In this document: positions 51,410 to 60,579 of the stretch, in pieces
How the letters are laid out: every line of letters begins with the position of its first letter
Position numbering within the stretch: the stretch's first letter is position 1
From: Azoarcus sp. DN11
Lineage (GTDB): Bacteria > Pseudomonadota > Gammaproteobacteria > Burkholderiales > Rhodocyclaceae
Direction of reading: 5' to 3'
Length of the DNA stretch: 64,000 nt
NCBI RefSeq assembly: GCF_003628555.1
Contig: NZ_CP021731.1
Location: 2,170,001-2,234,000, forward strand
The notes under the pieces: generated by a model
What the model was told of the DNA's origin: nothing
What the model saw: the letters and a program-made list of their open reading frames with translations, nothing else
Database searches by the model: none
Translations under genes and position numbers: made by a program

Positions 51410-53386
51410 ATGTCCGCGATCTCTGCTCTCGACTACACGATCCTGGCGCTGCTGCTCGGCGCCGCGCTGACGAGCGTGTTCCTTGGCCTCAAACGCCGCG
51501 CGGCGCTGATCGCGGCGGGCAAGGGCGGGGTGAGCGGAGCCGGCGGGCCGGCGGGCTGGCGGGAACGCCTCAACCTGCGGGCCTTCGCCGAGCGCGGCCT
51601 GCTCACGTCGCGGCTGAAGAAGCGCCCAATTGCGGGCCTCGCGCACGGCCTGATGTTCGGCGGCGCGCTCGTCGCGATCTTCGGCCACGCCGCGTTCGTG
51701 CTGAGCTTCGTCGGCGTGCCCGTGTATCAGGGCCGCTTCGGCTTCGTGGTGATGGAACTCGGGCGCGAGCTGGCCGGCATCCTGATGTTCGCCGGCGTCG
51801 CCTTCTTCCTCGTGCGCCGGCTCGCGCGCCTCCAACGCCTCACGGCCGGGGGCGAACGGAAGGGCTTCGTCGTCATGGAGCTGCTCTTCCTCGCGACCAT
51901 CGCCGCGGGCTTCACCGCCGAGGCCTTCCGCCTCGCCGACCCCGCGTCCGCGAGCCGCGGCGAGTTCCTCGGGCTCGCGCTGTCGGGCGGCCTGCAGGGC
52001 CTCGACGGCGGCCTCCTCGCGGGCGGCGGCCACCTCGCATGGTGGCTGCACGGGCTGCTCGGCATCGCCTTCATCGGCCTGATCGCCCATACGCCGCTGT
52101 CGCACATGCTGCTCGCGCCCGCCAACGCGGCACTCGCACGGCCCCGCTCGGGCATCACGCTGGCGCCCATCGACTTCGACGCAGACCCGCCCGAAGGTGA
52201 AGAAATCAGCTTCGGCGCCGCGAAACTCGCCGACCTCGACCGCAAGAAACTGCTCGATTTCTCCGCCTGCCTGTGGTGCGGGCGCTGCCAGGAAGTGTGC
52301 CCCGCGGCGCAGACCGGCAAGGCCCTGTCGCCGAAGAAGGTCATGACCACCTGCGCCACCTGGCTCGAAGACAAGCGCTTCGACGATCCGGGGCTGATCG
52401 ACGCCATCGGCCTGGAGGCGGTGTTCGACTGCACGACCTGCGCCGCCTGCGTCGAGGAATGCCCGACGAGCAACAGCCCGGCGGAGACCATCCTCGAATT
52501 CCGCCGCCACTTCGTCATGGACCGCTCCGAGATGCCCGACACGCTGGCGCTTGCGAACCGCAACCTCGAATCGCGCGGCCACCCCTTCGTCGGCACCGCC
52601 GCGAACCCCGACGACTGGCGCAAGGGGCTGGACGTGCCCTTCTTCGAGCCGGGCAGGACGGAATACCTGCTGTGGATCGGCTGCTCGGTCGCCTACGAGG
52701 CGCGGGCGCAGGAAGTCGCCCGCGCGATGCTGCGCATCCTCGACGCCGCCGGCGTCTCCTACGGCATCCTCGAAGAGTCGCGCTGCACCGGCGACCCGGC
52801 CAAGATGGCCGGCGACGAGATGCAGTTCGTCGAGATCGCCCAGGCCAACATCGAGGACTTCCGCGAGCGCAGGATCCAGAAAGTCATCACGATGTGCGCG
52901 CACTGCTTCAACAGCTTCGACCGCTACTACCCGGAGCTCGGCGCCGACTGGCAGACCATTCCGCACTCGGTGCTCATCGACCGCCTCATCGCCGAAGGCC
53001 GCCTGCAGGTCGTGCGCGACGACGCGGAGAAGATCACCTTCCACGACCCGTGCTACCTCGCGCGCCACAACGACATCGTCGCCGAACCGCGCCGCGCCCT
53101 CGCCGCGGTCGGCCAGCTGATCGAAATGCCGCGCAACCGCAAGGAAAGCTTCTGCTGCGGCGCGGGCGGCGGCAACTACTGGGGCGGCAAGGGCGGCACC
53201 GTCCGCATCAACGACGTGCGCATGCAGGAGGCGATCGACACCGGCGCCGCGAAGGTCGCGACCTCGTGCTCGTTTTGCTTGCTGATGCTCACGTCGAGCG
53301 CATCGAAGCACGGGGAGGCGCGGTGGGTGTTCGATGTGGCGGAGTTGGTGGCGTCGGCACTGCCGGGCGCGGCAGAGACGACCTAA
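51410..53386 (+). CDS. Membrane FeS oxidoreductase, ETF:quinone type (heterodisulfide-reductase-like)
   Basis: 658 residues from ATG 51410. Residues 1-~265: five or six membrane helices, NarI-like, with His residues that could ligate haem b. Then two [4Fe-4S] motifs (CLWCGRCQEVCP; CTTCAACVEECP) and two CCG (DUF224) domains (CTGDPAKM...CAHC; HDPCYLARHN...CCGAGGG...CSFC). This is the layout of the membrane ETF:(methyl)menaquinone oxidoreductase EMO. Position after etfA supports electron flow from ETF to the quinone pool, which would make beta-oxidation run under anaerobic as well as aerobic conditions. No ETF-QO of the usual FixC type is in the window. Confidence 0.85.
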   Translation: MSAISALDYTILALLLGAALTSVFLGLKRRAALIAAGKGGVSGAGGPAGWRERLNLRAFAERGLLTSRLKKRPIAGLAHGLMFGGALVAIFGHAAFVLSFVGVPVYQGRFGFVVMELGRELAGILMFAGVAFFLVRRLARLQRLTAGGERKGFVVMELLFLATIAAGFTAEAFRLADPASASRGEFLGLALSGGLQGLDGGLLAGGGHLAWWLHGLLGIAFIGLIAHTPLSHMLLAPANAALARPRSGITLAPIDFDADPPEGEEISFGAAKLADLDRKKLLDFSACLWCGRCQEVCPAAQTGKALSPKKVMTTCATWLEDKRFDDPGLIDAIGLEAVFDCTTCAACVEECPTSNSPAETILEFRRHFVMDRSEMPDTLALANRNLESRGHPFVGTAANPDDWRKGLDVPFFEPGRTEYLLWIGCSVAYEARAQEVARAMLRILDAAGVSYGILEESRCTGDPAKMAGDEMQFVEIAQANIEDFRERRIQKVITMCAHCFNSFDRYYPELGADWQTIPHSVLIDRLIAEGRLQVVRDDAEKITFHDPCYLARHNDIVAEPRRALAAVGQLIEMPRNRKESFCCGAGGGNYWGGKGGTVRINDVRMQEAIDTGAAKVATSCSFCLLMLTSSASKHGEARWVFDVAELVASALPGAAETT

Positions 53387-53899
53387 GAGTTATATCGAGT
53401 ATTCGCCTTTTCCCATTCTCGAAAGTCAGGAGCAGGGTGCATCGGATCTTGCTTCGACTCGAACGACATCCAACAGCTTGTCGATCATGAGCTCCTTACT
53501 GCAGTGCTCGCGACGTCGGAAAGTTGCGAGCATTTCTGTCCGAAGTATCTTATTATTCCGGCAGCATCTGTACGATGGTGAGCAGATTTGTGGGCGAGTA
53601 AAATGACACTTGCGGTCGTCGTTGACGCCCTTCGACGCCTTAACCTGACGCGGCAGCCGGGGGGCTCATTGCCGAAACGCAAGGCAGCTCGGACACTGTA
53701 CGGAGCCATCTCGACGCGCGATGCGCGGGGGAAAGGTGACGAGCAGTGGGCTGGCACGGGCAACGCGCTACCGGCTCACTGAGGGGACGTTCGTCGGGGA
53801 ACCTGACGCCGCCGTGGCGCCGGTCGAGATGGAGGTCCATCCGCTCCGAGCTGGTCGCCAGCAGCCATTACGCTCGGCAAGAAACTCGACGTGCCCTAG
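53387..53899. other. Gene-poor degenerate DNA left of the IS element
   Basis: About 510 bases with no recognisable complete gene. A 30-codon stretch around 53450-53580 reads as protein-like (DSNDIQQLVDHELLTAV) but has no start, and a 64-codon frame at 53588-53782 is unrecognised. The AT content is higher than in the catabolic genes. Probably remnants of accessory genes broken before the IS landed. Confidence 0.4.
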
Positions 53900-53916
53900 G
53901 AGTCTGCGCGGCAGAA
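53896..53916 (+). repeat. Left inverted repeat and target CTAG of the IS element
   Basis: CTAG (target) followed by GAGTCTGCGCGGCAGAA; this is the exact reverse complement of 55438-55458. Confidence 0.9.
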
Positions 53917-55454
53917 CTCCAGAGAGTGGGGTTTTAGCAGAAGGATCGGCGAAGCGAGAGGTGCGGGAAGAGACTGCGGCCGTGGTTGAATTGCTTCGCG
54001 ACGGTGCTGCGCCCGTGCCGGACGGGAACGGGGACAGATTTGCGCCCCTTTTTCCCGTTATGCCGTCCTCAGTGTGCTCATCCTGCGCAGGTTCAGGGCC
54101 ATACAGACGAGCTTCCACTCCGCTTTGACGCGCTCCAGGCCCCGCAGGCTGAACTGCCGGAATCCCAATACGTTCTTGATCCAGCCGTTGGGCGGTTCGG
54201 CGATCCATTTCCGTTTTCGGTAAGCCGTCTTGCCCGCCTCGCTATCGAGCTTGTCGGCCATCTGCGCGGTGTGCGGACTGCGTTCACGGTCGAAACCGAG
54301 TCGGCGCTTGCCTTCCCGGCCCAGCGCCACCACCAGTTCGGTCCCGCAGCCGTCGAGCTCCCGGAACGTCTGCTCCGAGCGGTAGCCGGTGTCGGCCAGC
54401 GCCTGGCGCGGGCGCTGCGCGAGGGTGTCGCGCACGACCTGCAACATCCCCGGCAGTAGCCCGGCGTCGCTGGCGTTGTTGGTCAGTTCGGCCGCCACGA
54501 TGATGTGGGCGGTCTCGTCGACCGCCGTCTGGGCGTTGTAGCCCGGATCGAACCCGCCGCCGGCGCGCTTCATGATGCGGCTGTCTGGATCCGTGAAGTT
54601 CTCCTGTGCCTTGTCCTCGGGCACCCCGAAGTCGCGCTTGTAGCGCCCACCCTTCGGTTTGCCGTCACCGCCGCGCGGACGGCGGTCGTCATCGTCGCTG
54701 CGCCCGCGCGCCTGATCGGCCTCGCGCTGGCGCTGCTCGAGCCGCGCCCGGGCTTCGGCAATCGCCGTCAGCCGCGCCTCGCGCCGCGCGATCTCGGCCG
54801 GCACATCCAGCTCGGGCTCGTTCCTCTCGGCGTCGTCGGCGGCCTTGGCCCGATTGAGCAGCGCCTCGATCTGCCGTTTCAATTCGGCCTCCGCCTTCAC
54901 CATGTGGCCGTAACTCATCGCCTTGTGGCGGCTGGCGTTCGCCTTGACCTTGGTGCCGTCGATGGCCACCGTCCCGAGCTTCACCAGCCCCATCTCGCGA
55001 GCCAGTCGCACCACCTGCACGAACAACTCGCTCAGCTCCTTCAAGTGGACAGCGCGAAAGTCGCTGAGCGTGCGGTGGGCCGGGAAGTTGCCTGCCGCCA
55101 GCACCCGGAACGCCACATCCTCGTGCAGCTTGCGCGCGATCTTGCGCGAGCTGAACACGCCCGTGGCGTACGCATACAGCAGCACCTTGACCATCATGGC
55201 CGGATGAAACGGCTGGTTGCGCGGTCCGCCCCCGGCATACCGGGTGTGGAACGCGCTCAGGTCCAATCCGTCGACCGCGTCGCTAATGAAGTACGCCAGG
55301 TGGCCTTCGGGTAGCCACTCCTGCAGCGCCTGGGGCAGCAGCATCTGCTGCTGCGGGCAATAGGGCAGATAGCTCGTCATCTCGACAGTCTACCGGCCCC
55401 GACACGCCAGGGAGGGCTTACCTCACCGACGCTTGGCTTCTGCCGCGCAGACTC
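53900..55454 (-). mobile_element. IS1182-family insertion sequence
   Basis: About 1555 bases bounded by perfect 17-base inverted repeats (GAGTCTGCGCGGCAGAA) and a 4-base CTAG direct duplication on both sides. It holds one transposase gene on the minus strand. Size, transposase type and insertion into a palindromic 4-base target fit the IS1182 group. All parts look intact, so the element may still move. Confidence 0.88.
54058..55380 (-). CDS. IS1182-family transposase
   Basis: 440 residues starting MTSYLPYCPQQQMLLPQALQ. DDE residues: first Asp in VAIDGTKVKANASR, second in ALADTGYRSEQTF, Glu-bearing C-terminal region KWIAEPPNGWIKNVLGFRQF. The N-terminal GGGPRNQPFHPAMMVKVLLY is typical of IS1182/IS5-like DUF772. 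An internal charged coiled-coil (~150-230) is family-typical. Complete and in frame. Confidence 0.93.
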   Translation of the reverse strand: MTSYLPYCPQQQMLLPQALQEWLPEGHLAYFISDAVDGLDLSAFHTRYAGGGPRNQPFHPAMMVKVLLYAYATGVFSSRKIARKLHEDVAFRVLAAGNFPAHRTLSDFRAVHLKELSELFVQVVRLAREMGLVKLGTVAIDGTKVKANASRHKAMSYGHMVKAEAELKRQIEALLNRAKAADDAERNEPELDVPAEIARREARLTAIAEARARLEQRQREADQARGRSDDDDRRPRGGDGKPKGGRYKRDFGVPEDKAQENFTDPDSRIMKRAGGGFDPGYNAQTAVDETAHIIVAAELTNNASDAGLLPGMLQVVRDTLAQRPRQALADTGYRSEQTFRELDGCGTELVVALGREGKRRLGFDRERSPHTAQMADKLDSEAGKTAYRKRKWIAEPPNGWIKNVLGFRQFSLRGLERVKAEWKLVCMALNLRRMSTLRTA

Positions 55455-55458
55455 CTAG
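55438..55458 (-). repeat. Right inverted repeat and target CTAG of the IS element
   Basis: TTCTGCCGCGCAGACTC followed by CTAG; mirror of the left end at 53896. Confidence 0.9.
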
Positions 55459-56084
55459 CCGCGTAGGACCCGGGCACATACTGGCGCGAGTTTGTTGAAA
55501 GCTACGTGCCCATCGAGAGCTGGTTGATGCCCCAAGCCTTGGCCGAAGAAATCTATCTCTCGGGACGTCTGTCATCAGGGACCGGAAATCCTTGAAGGGC
55601 GCGATTCTTGAGCTGGAGCCCACCGAGGACAGGGCTTGGCTTCATGTCCATGCTGCTCGATGGACTGATCAAGCTCGAAGTGTTCAACTGTGCGCTTTAC
55701 ATGTAGATGCTGAGGGCTACGCAAGCCTGGATTGACGCGGGCCGCCAGCAATGAACGGGCGCAGTACCTCAAATAAATGAGCATCCGGAATCGACTGTGA
55801 AAATTCATCAGAGGTCCTGATAGCCGCCGCGTCATCTATGCAGTAACACGCTTGTATGGCTTTCCGGAATATGCGATCCTTCAATCGCTGCGGGTGTTAC
55901 ATGTGGGTGTTACAACGTAAAGGTTTGAATAATTAATCGTATATTATTCAAATGCTTACGGATTAAATCTGAGCTTCCCGCTCTCTCCGCCAAATTTTCC
56001 AAGTGACTGATTATTAACGGCTGATTTTCAGTCACGTCGACGCAAGTGCTCCAGTTAAGTGCTCCAATTTCCAAGGAGCTGCAC
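55455..56084. other. Degenerate accessory DNA right of the IS element
   Basis: No intact gene. 55460-55600 reads on the plus strand as WREFVESYVPIESWLMPQAL and on to a stop, then an overlapping frame (LKGAILELEPTEDRAWLHVH) of 47 codons; both look like gene fragments I cannot name. The doubled GGGTGTTAC near 55889 and 55905, the AT-rich inverted repeat at 55924 and a tRNA-3'-end-like CCGCTCTCTCCGCCA (55978-55992) point to the boundary of a former integrative element. Confidence 0.4.
55924..55952. repeat. AT-rich perfect inverted repeat
   Basis: TTTGAATAAT and ATTATTCAAA, 10-base arms with a 9-base spacer. It stands alone in AT-rich DNA just before the tRNA-like fragment and integrase remnant; it could be an operator or recombination-arm site. 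Confidence 0.5.
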
Positions 56085-56372
56085 ATGCGTCTTGCCGCCC
56101 GAAACCTGCGCTTGCGTGACGGGATTTGGTATCTCAGGGTCGCCTATCTCGATATCAATGGTGATCGCGCAGATGCGAGCGTGAAGACCGAGGCTTCACC
56201 GCGGTATGTGCCACTGCATCCAATGCTCAATGCAGTGGGCTTCACCACCGCGGAGGCGGCTCGCGTTGAGGAGCTCGAGCGCGAGGTGCGCGAGTTGAAG
56301 AAAGCCAACGAGATCCTGCGCCTGGCCAGCGCGTATTTCGCGCAGGCGGAGCTCGACCGCCGCAACAAGTGA
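56085..56372 (+). pseudogene. Chimeric remnant: integrase fragment joined to IS3 OrfA
   Basis: 95 codons from ATG 56085 (AAGGAG upstream). Residues ~1-50 ([20 protein letters not shown], then [15 protein letters not shown]) come from a phage-type tyrosine integrase with its middle deleted. From ~52 on ([20 protein letters not shown]) it is the leucine-zipper end of an IS3-family OrfA. The join is in frame and the hybrid frame is open, but neither part can be functional as the original enzyme. Confidence 0.8.
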
Positions 56373-57094
56373 TGAACGGTTTCATCGACACGCACCGCGA
56401 GCGCTTCGGGGTCGAGCCGATCTGCAGAGTTCTGCAAGTCGCCCCGTCCGCTTATCGACGCGCCGTGGCTCGCCGCCGCGATCCGGCCTTGCGCTGTGCG
56501 CGGGCTCGTCGCGACGAGGTGCTGGCTACCCACGTTGAGCGGATCTGGCAGGCGAATTTGCAGGTGTATGGAGCGCGCAAGGTGTGGCGGCAGTTGCAGC
56601 GCGAGGGCATCGAGGTCGCCCGCTGTACCGTCGAGCGGCTGATGCGGGCCCAAGGGCTGCGTGGTGCGATGCGAGGCAAGGCGGTACGGACTACTCGGCC
56701 CGATCCGGCAGCCCCCTGTCCGCTCGATCGCGTCAATCGACAGTTCGCCGCGCAGCGCCCGAACCAGCTTTGGGTCTCCGACTTCACGTATGTCTCGACC
56801 TGGCAAGGTTTCGTGTATGTCGCCTTCGTTATCGACGTCTTCGCCCGCTACATCGTGGGCTGGCGCGTCAGCCGATCCATGCACACCGAATTCGTCCTCG
56901 ACGCCCTGGAGCAGGCCCTGTGGGCTCGCCAACCCGAACGCAACGCTTTGATCCATCACAGTGATCGTGGCTCGCAGTATCCGCCGGCGTTTGCAGGCGA
57001 TCATTCGCCGCGTGAGGATCACCACTGGCGCTTCCCGCTGGTGAACTGCCAGACCTGGTGCGGCGAATTTAGCGGGCACGACAACGCGCGCTAA
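56372..57094 (+). pseudogene. IS3-family OrfB, 3'-truncated
   Basis: About 240 codons. HTH_21-like N-terminus (FIDTHRERFGVEPICRVLQV), IS3 core with WVSDFTYVSTWQGFVYVAFV (first Asp) and VIDVFARYIVGWRVSRSMHT, then the second conserved HHSDRGSQY. After Tyr the sequence departs from the family (PPAFAGDHSPREDHHWRF) and the block with the catalytic Glu is missing, so transposition is unlikely. Overlaps the OrfA remnant stop as in intact IS3 elements. Confidence 0.85.
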
Positions 57095-57161
57095 GGCCTG
57101 GCCGGGAGCGTAACAGCAGGAACAGGCAAGTCTGCGGCCTGCGGGCCGGGCTTCGGACGGA

Positions 57162-57689
57162 TTAGTGCATAGCCTGGAGATGCCGAGTCGGAACGGGTCC
57201 TTTGGGGCGGCGTCTGTCTTCCGGGAGTGTGGGGCCTTCGAACTGCGCGAGGGAGAAATTGCCGAAGCGCTTGTTCAGGGTGACCTCTTCGCCGATCCAA
57301 GTCGGAAGTATCAGCGGCTGCGCTTCATGCGCCAATTCGACTTCGGCGATGACGAGCCCCGCGTTGCGGCCGGCGAAGACGTCCTCTTCGAAGAGATGGT
57401 CGGCGTACGCGACGTTGTAGCGCGTCTTTTCGACGATCCGACCGCCGCAATAGTCGGAAAGGATTTGCCACGCGTCATCGACCGGGATGGGGTATTCGAA
57501 CTCATCGCGACCGAGCCCCTGTCTCGGCCCCGTGAGCGCGAGAAAGGCGCGATCGGCGCGGATCCGCACCCGCGTGGTCATCGCCCCGGATTCCTTCGCG
57601 ACATAGCCCTGCACGATGCGCTCGCCGGTACGGCCATCCAGGAATCGCGAATCACAAACCAGAAACCTGCGCTCGATTTCGCGACCCAT
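57162..57689 (-). CDS. CYTH-domain protein (triphosphate-tunnel family)
   Basis: 175 residues from ATG 57689; the family motif starts at residue 4, which fixes the start. CYTH signature EIERRFLV has Arg where ExExK has Lys. Other tunnel residues: TRVRIRADRAFLALTGP, the acidic IAEVELAHE and PTWIGEEVTLNKRFGN. Members hydrolyse inorganic or thiamine triphosphate or make cAMP. The K-to-R change occurs in some active enzymes. Not obviously linked to its neighbours. Confidence 0.85.
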   Translation of the reverse strand: MGREIERRFLVCDSRFLDGRTGERIVQGYVAKESGAMTTRVRIRADRAFLALTGPRQGLGRDEFEYPIPVDDAWQILSDYCGGRIVEKTRYNVAYADHLFEEDVFAGRNAGLVIAEVELAHEAQPLILPTWIGEEVTLNKRFGNFSLAQFEGPTLPEDRRRPKGPVPTRHLQAMH

Positions 57690-57803
57690 GGGCGTGAACT
57701 CCGTTTGCAGCAAAATAGGATTCTAGCACAAAAGGTGCGGCTGATTGCTGCGGTGCAGCATGAAAAATTGGGATCTATAGCTACAGCTGATCGAGCTGGG
57801 CCG

Positions 57804-57920
57804 TCACCGACCGGTGTGCTGCCGTAAGGCGGCGAGGTTGGCGCGCCATGCGGCCAGGTCGTCATCCTCTGACTCGTGCCCAAGAGCAGCAAGGATGTCA
57901 GCGGCGTTCATCGTTTCCAT
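57804..57920 (-). CDS. Possible 38-residue protein
   Basis: An ATG at 57920 (or 57911) opens a frame METMNAADILAALGHESEDD, then LAAWRANLAALRQHTGR and a stop. The composition is protein-like and hydrophilic, with amphipathic helices. No family recognised; could be a regulator or remnant. It lies in the gap 57690-58107, which otherwise contains only the presumed promoter of the chemosensory operon. Confidence 0.35.
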   Translation of the reverse strand: METMNAADILAALGHESEDDDLAAWRANLAALRQHTGR

Positions 57921-58107
57921 GCTTCCAATTTTATGGAAATAAAAAAGACCATGTCGAACTGGCCGCACCGGCACGTCGACGCTGTAAAGAATCTATCACG
58001 TATGTAATAAATAATGTCAGCCGTTTCATATCGTGTCGTGAGTCGTCGCGGTCTCGGCAGACCATCACATGCGAAGCCACCTCAAATATCGTTACGGGCA
58101 GGGAATA

Positions 58108-60549
58108 ATGAGCATACGTGGTCGCATCATCCTATTGATCGCACTGACTTTCATCGCGCTCTGTTCCATCGGCGGATACGCGATCGTGCAATCGCGCTCC
58201 AATGCCGCCGAAGTCAAGGGCGTCACGGAAGGTATCGTCCCCAGCGCGCTGGCGTCGGCTGATCTGGTATCGCAGCTAAAGGAAATGCAGCTCACTAGCA
58301 TGACTTTGGTATATGCCCCGGATCGAGGTCTGGCCATCGAGGCGCGGGAGAAGCTGGCCAAATACCGTTCGCAGATGCAGGCCAGCCTTGCGCAGCAGAC
58401 GCAGCAGGCCGGGAGCGACGCGCAGCGCGGCTTGGTGGAGCAGGCGCAGGAGAGTCTGATCAACTATTTCAATGAAATCGAGCAGGCGGCCCAATTCAAG
58501 CTTGCCGGGCAGACCGCGCTTGCCGAAGCCAGTCTGTTCGCCAACGGCGCGCAGTATCAGCGCGAACTCGAGGGAATCGTCGAAGCCCTGCGCGTCGAGA
58601 AGAATCGCAGCAAGGACGGCGCGATCACGGCGCTGAACGAGAATCTATCGGCGACCGTGACCACCGTTTCGGCGGTCAGCCTGGTCGCCGTTGCCGTGCT
58701 GAGCCTGATCGGCGTACTGCTCTACCGACAGGTGATCATCCCGATCCGCAACATGCAGAACATGATGACGGAGATCGCCGACAGCCAGGATTTCGCCCGC
58801 CGGCTGCCGGTCGCCAGCGAGGATGAAATCGGCCGCTCGATCGGCGCGTTCAACGTCATGATCGCCAAGATCGAGGAAAGCTCGAACCTGCTGCGCCAGA
58901 AGACCAACGACATCCAGACCATGCTCCAGAACATGCCGCAAGGCATCCTGACGATTGCCGCGGGCAACAAGGTGCATCCGGAGTATTCGGCTTACCTGGA
59001 GACCATTTTCGAAACCGGTGCCATCGCCGACCGCTGCATGATGGACCTCGTGTTCGCCGATACCGAGCTCGGCACCGACAGTCTCGCCCAGGTCGAGGCT
59101 GCCGTCGGCGCCTGCATCGGCGAGGATGTGATGAATTTCGACTTCAATTCGCACCTGCTGGTGGGCGAGATTCACAAGACGATGTCGGACGGCCGGGTCA
59201 AGATTCTCGACCTCAACTGGTCGCCGATTACCGACGACAGCGACACCATCGTGCGGCTGCTCCTTTGCGTTCGCGATGTGACCGAACTGCGCAAATTAGC
59301 TGCCGAAGCGTACGAGCAGAAGCGCGAACTGGAAATCATCGGCGAAATCCTGGCCGTCAGCCAGGAGAAGTTCCACGAATTCATTGCCGGTGCGCTCAAG
59401 TTCCTCGACGAGAACGAGCTACTGATCCGCGAGCACGTCAAGGCGGAAGCGGCTGCCGTGACCCAGCTTTTCCGCAACATGCATACGGTCAAGGGAAATG
59501 CCCGCACGTACGGTCTGCGGCATCTCACCAATATCGTGCATGACGTCGAACAGACCTATGACCTATTGCGCAAGCCGCGCCCCGACATCGCCTGGGACCA
59601 GGAGCAGTTGCTCGAAGAACTGGCCGCCGTGCGCGAGGCTGTCGAGCGCTATGCCAGGATCAATGAGGTCAGTCTCGGGCGCAAGGGACCGGGACGGCGC
59701 GGCGGCGACCGCTATCTGCTGGTCGACCGCGAGCAGATCCAGGAAACCCTGGAGCACCTGGAAATGGTCAATACCGGCAACCTGCACGAGCTGGTCGCAG
59801 CGCGCAACGCGGTCCGCAAGGTACTGCGTCTCCTAGGCACGGAGCCGATCACCCAGACCCTGGGCGGCGTCTTCGACTCTTTGCCCTCGCTCGCAGCCGA
59901 ACTGGGGAAAGTGGCGCCCATTGTGACCATCGACGATGGCGGCTACTACATTCGCAACCAGGCGGTGGGACTGCTCAAGAACGTGTTCATGCACCTGGTA
60001 CGCAATGCCATGGACCACGGCATTGAGACGCCGGAAGCCCGCCAGGCGGCGGGGAAGCCGGTCGCCGGCATGATCGACCTGGCGATGTCCGTCAGCGACG
60101 GCATGCTGAACATCTCGCTAAGCGACGACGGCCGTGGCCTAGCGCTGGCACGAATCCGCAGCATCGCCGTGGGAAATGGGTTGATCGCCGCCGCCGAACA
60201 GCTCGATGACGATGCGATCGCCGGTCTGATCTTCCGCCCCGGCTTCTCGACGGCGGAGACGGTGACCGAGGTTTCCGGGCGCGGAGTCGGCATGGATGCC
60301 GTTCAGGATTTCGTTCGCCGCGAAAACGGCAAGATCGGCATCCGTTTCCTCGACGACGCGGTCGGCTCGCCGTTCCGCCAATTCGAGATCGTCGTCAGTT
60401 TGCCGCAAAGCCTGGCGGTACAGGCCGACGATGGCGACGGCCACGGCGCTGCGCACGGGCTTCAGTCCGGCCAGGATGAGGATGATCAGGGCAGTGTCGA
60501 AATTGCCGACGAAACGGATATTGCAGCCGCCGATCGGCTCGCCGTCTGA
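58108..60549 (+). CDS. Membrane-bound CheA-like histidine kinase without CheW domain
   Basis: 813 residues from ATG 58108 (AGGGA upstream). Order: membrane helix 1 (~5-28), periplasmic helical sensor (~30-185), membrane helix 2 (~186-206), HAMP (~207-260), PAS-like region (~270-395), HPt domain with phospho-acceptor His459 in FRNMHTVKGNARTYG, dimerisation-like helices (~540-580), and an ATPase domain with H629-L-V-R-N633, DDGRG at 673-677 and GRGVGMD at 724-730. CheA normally ends in a CheW-like domain; here only a ~45-residue acidic tail follows. So sensing seems built into the kinase rather than coming through receptor arrays. First gene of a five-gene operon. Confidence 0.85.
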   Translation: MSIRGRIILLIALTFIALCSIGGYAIVQSRSNAAEVKGVTEGIVPSALASADLVSQLKEMQLTSMTLVYAPDRGLAIEAREKLAKYRSQMQASLAQQTQQAGSDAQRGLVEQAQESLINYFNEIEQAAQFKLAGQTALAEASLFANGAQYQRELEGIVEALRVEKNRSKDGAITALNENLSATVTTVSAVSLVAVAVLSLIGVLLYRQVIIPIRNMQNMMTEIADSQDFARRLPVASEDEIGRSIGAFNVMIAKIEESSNLLRQKTNDIQTMLQNMPQGILTIAAGNKVHPEYSAYLETIFETGAIADRCMMDLVFADTELGTDSLAQVEAAVGACIGEDVMNFDFNSHLLVGEIHKTMSDGRVKILDLNWSPITDDSDTIVRLLLCVRDVTELRKLAAEAYEQKRELEIIGEILAVSQEKFHEFIAGALKFLDENELLIREHVKAEAAAVTQLFRNMHTVKGNARTYGLRHLTNIVHDVEQTYDLLRKPRPDIAWDQEQLLEELAAVREAVERYARINEVSLGRKGPGRRGGDRYLLVDREQIQETLEHLEMVNTGNLHELVAARNAVRKVLRLLGTEPITQTLGGVFDSLPSLAAELGKVAPIVTIDDGGYYIRNQAVGLLKNVFMHLVRNAMDHGIETPEARQAAGKPVAGMIDLAMSVSDGMLNISLSDDGRGLALARIRSIAVGNGLIAAAEQLDDDAIAGLIFRPGFSTAETVTEVSGRGVGMDAVQDFVRRENGKIGIRFLDDAVGSPFRQFEIVVSLPQSLAVQADDGDGHGAAHGLQSGQDEDDQGSVEIADETDIAAADRLAV

Positions 60550-60579
60550 AGCATGATCCCGGCAAGCAAGGAAAACACA

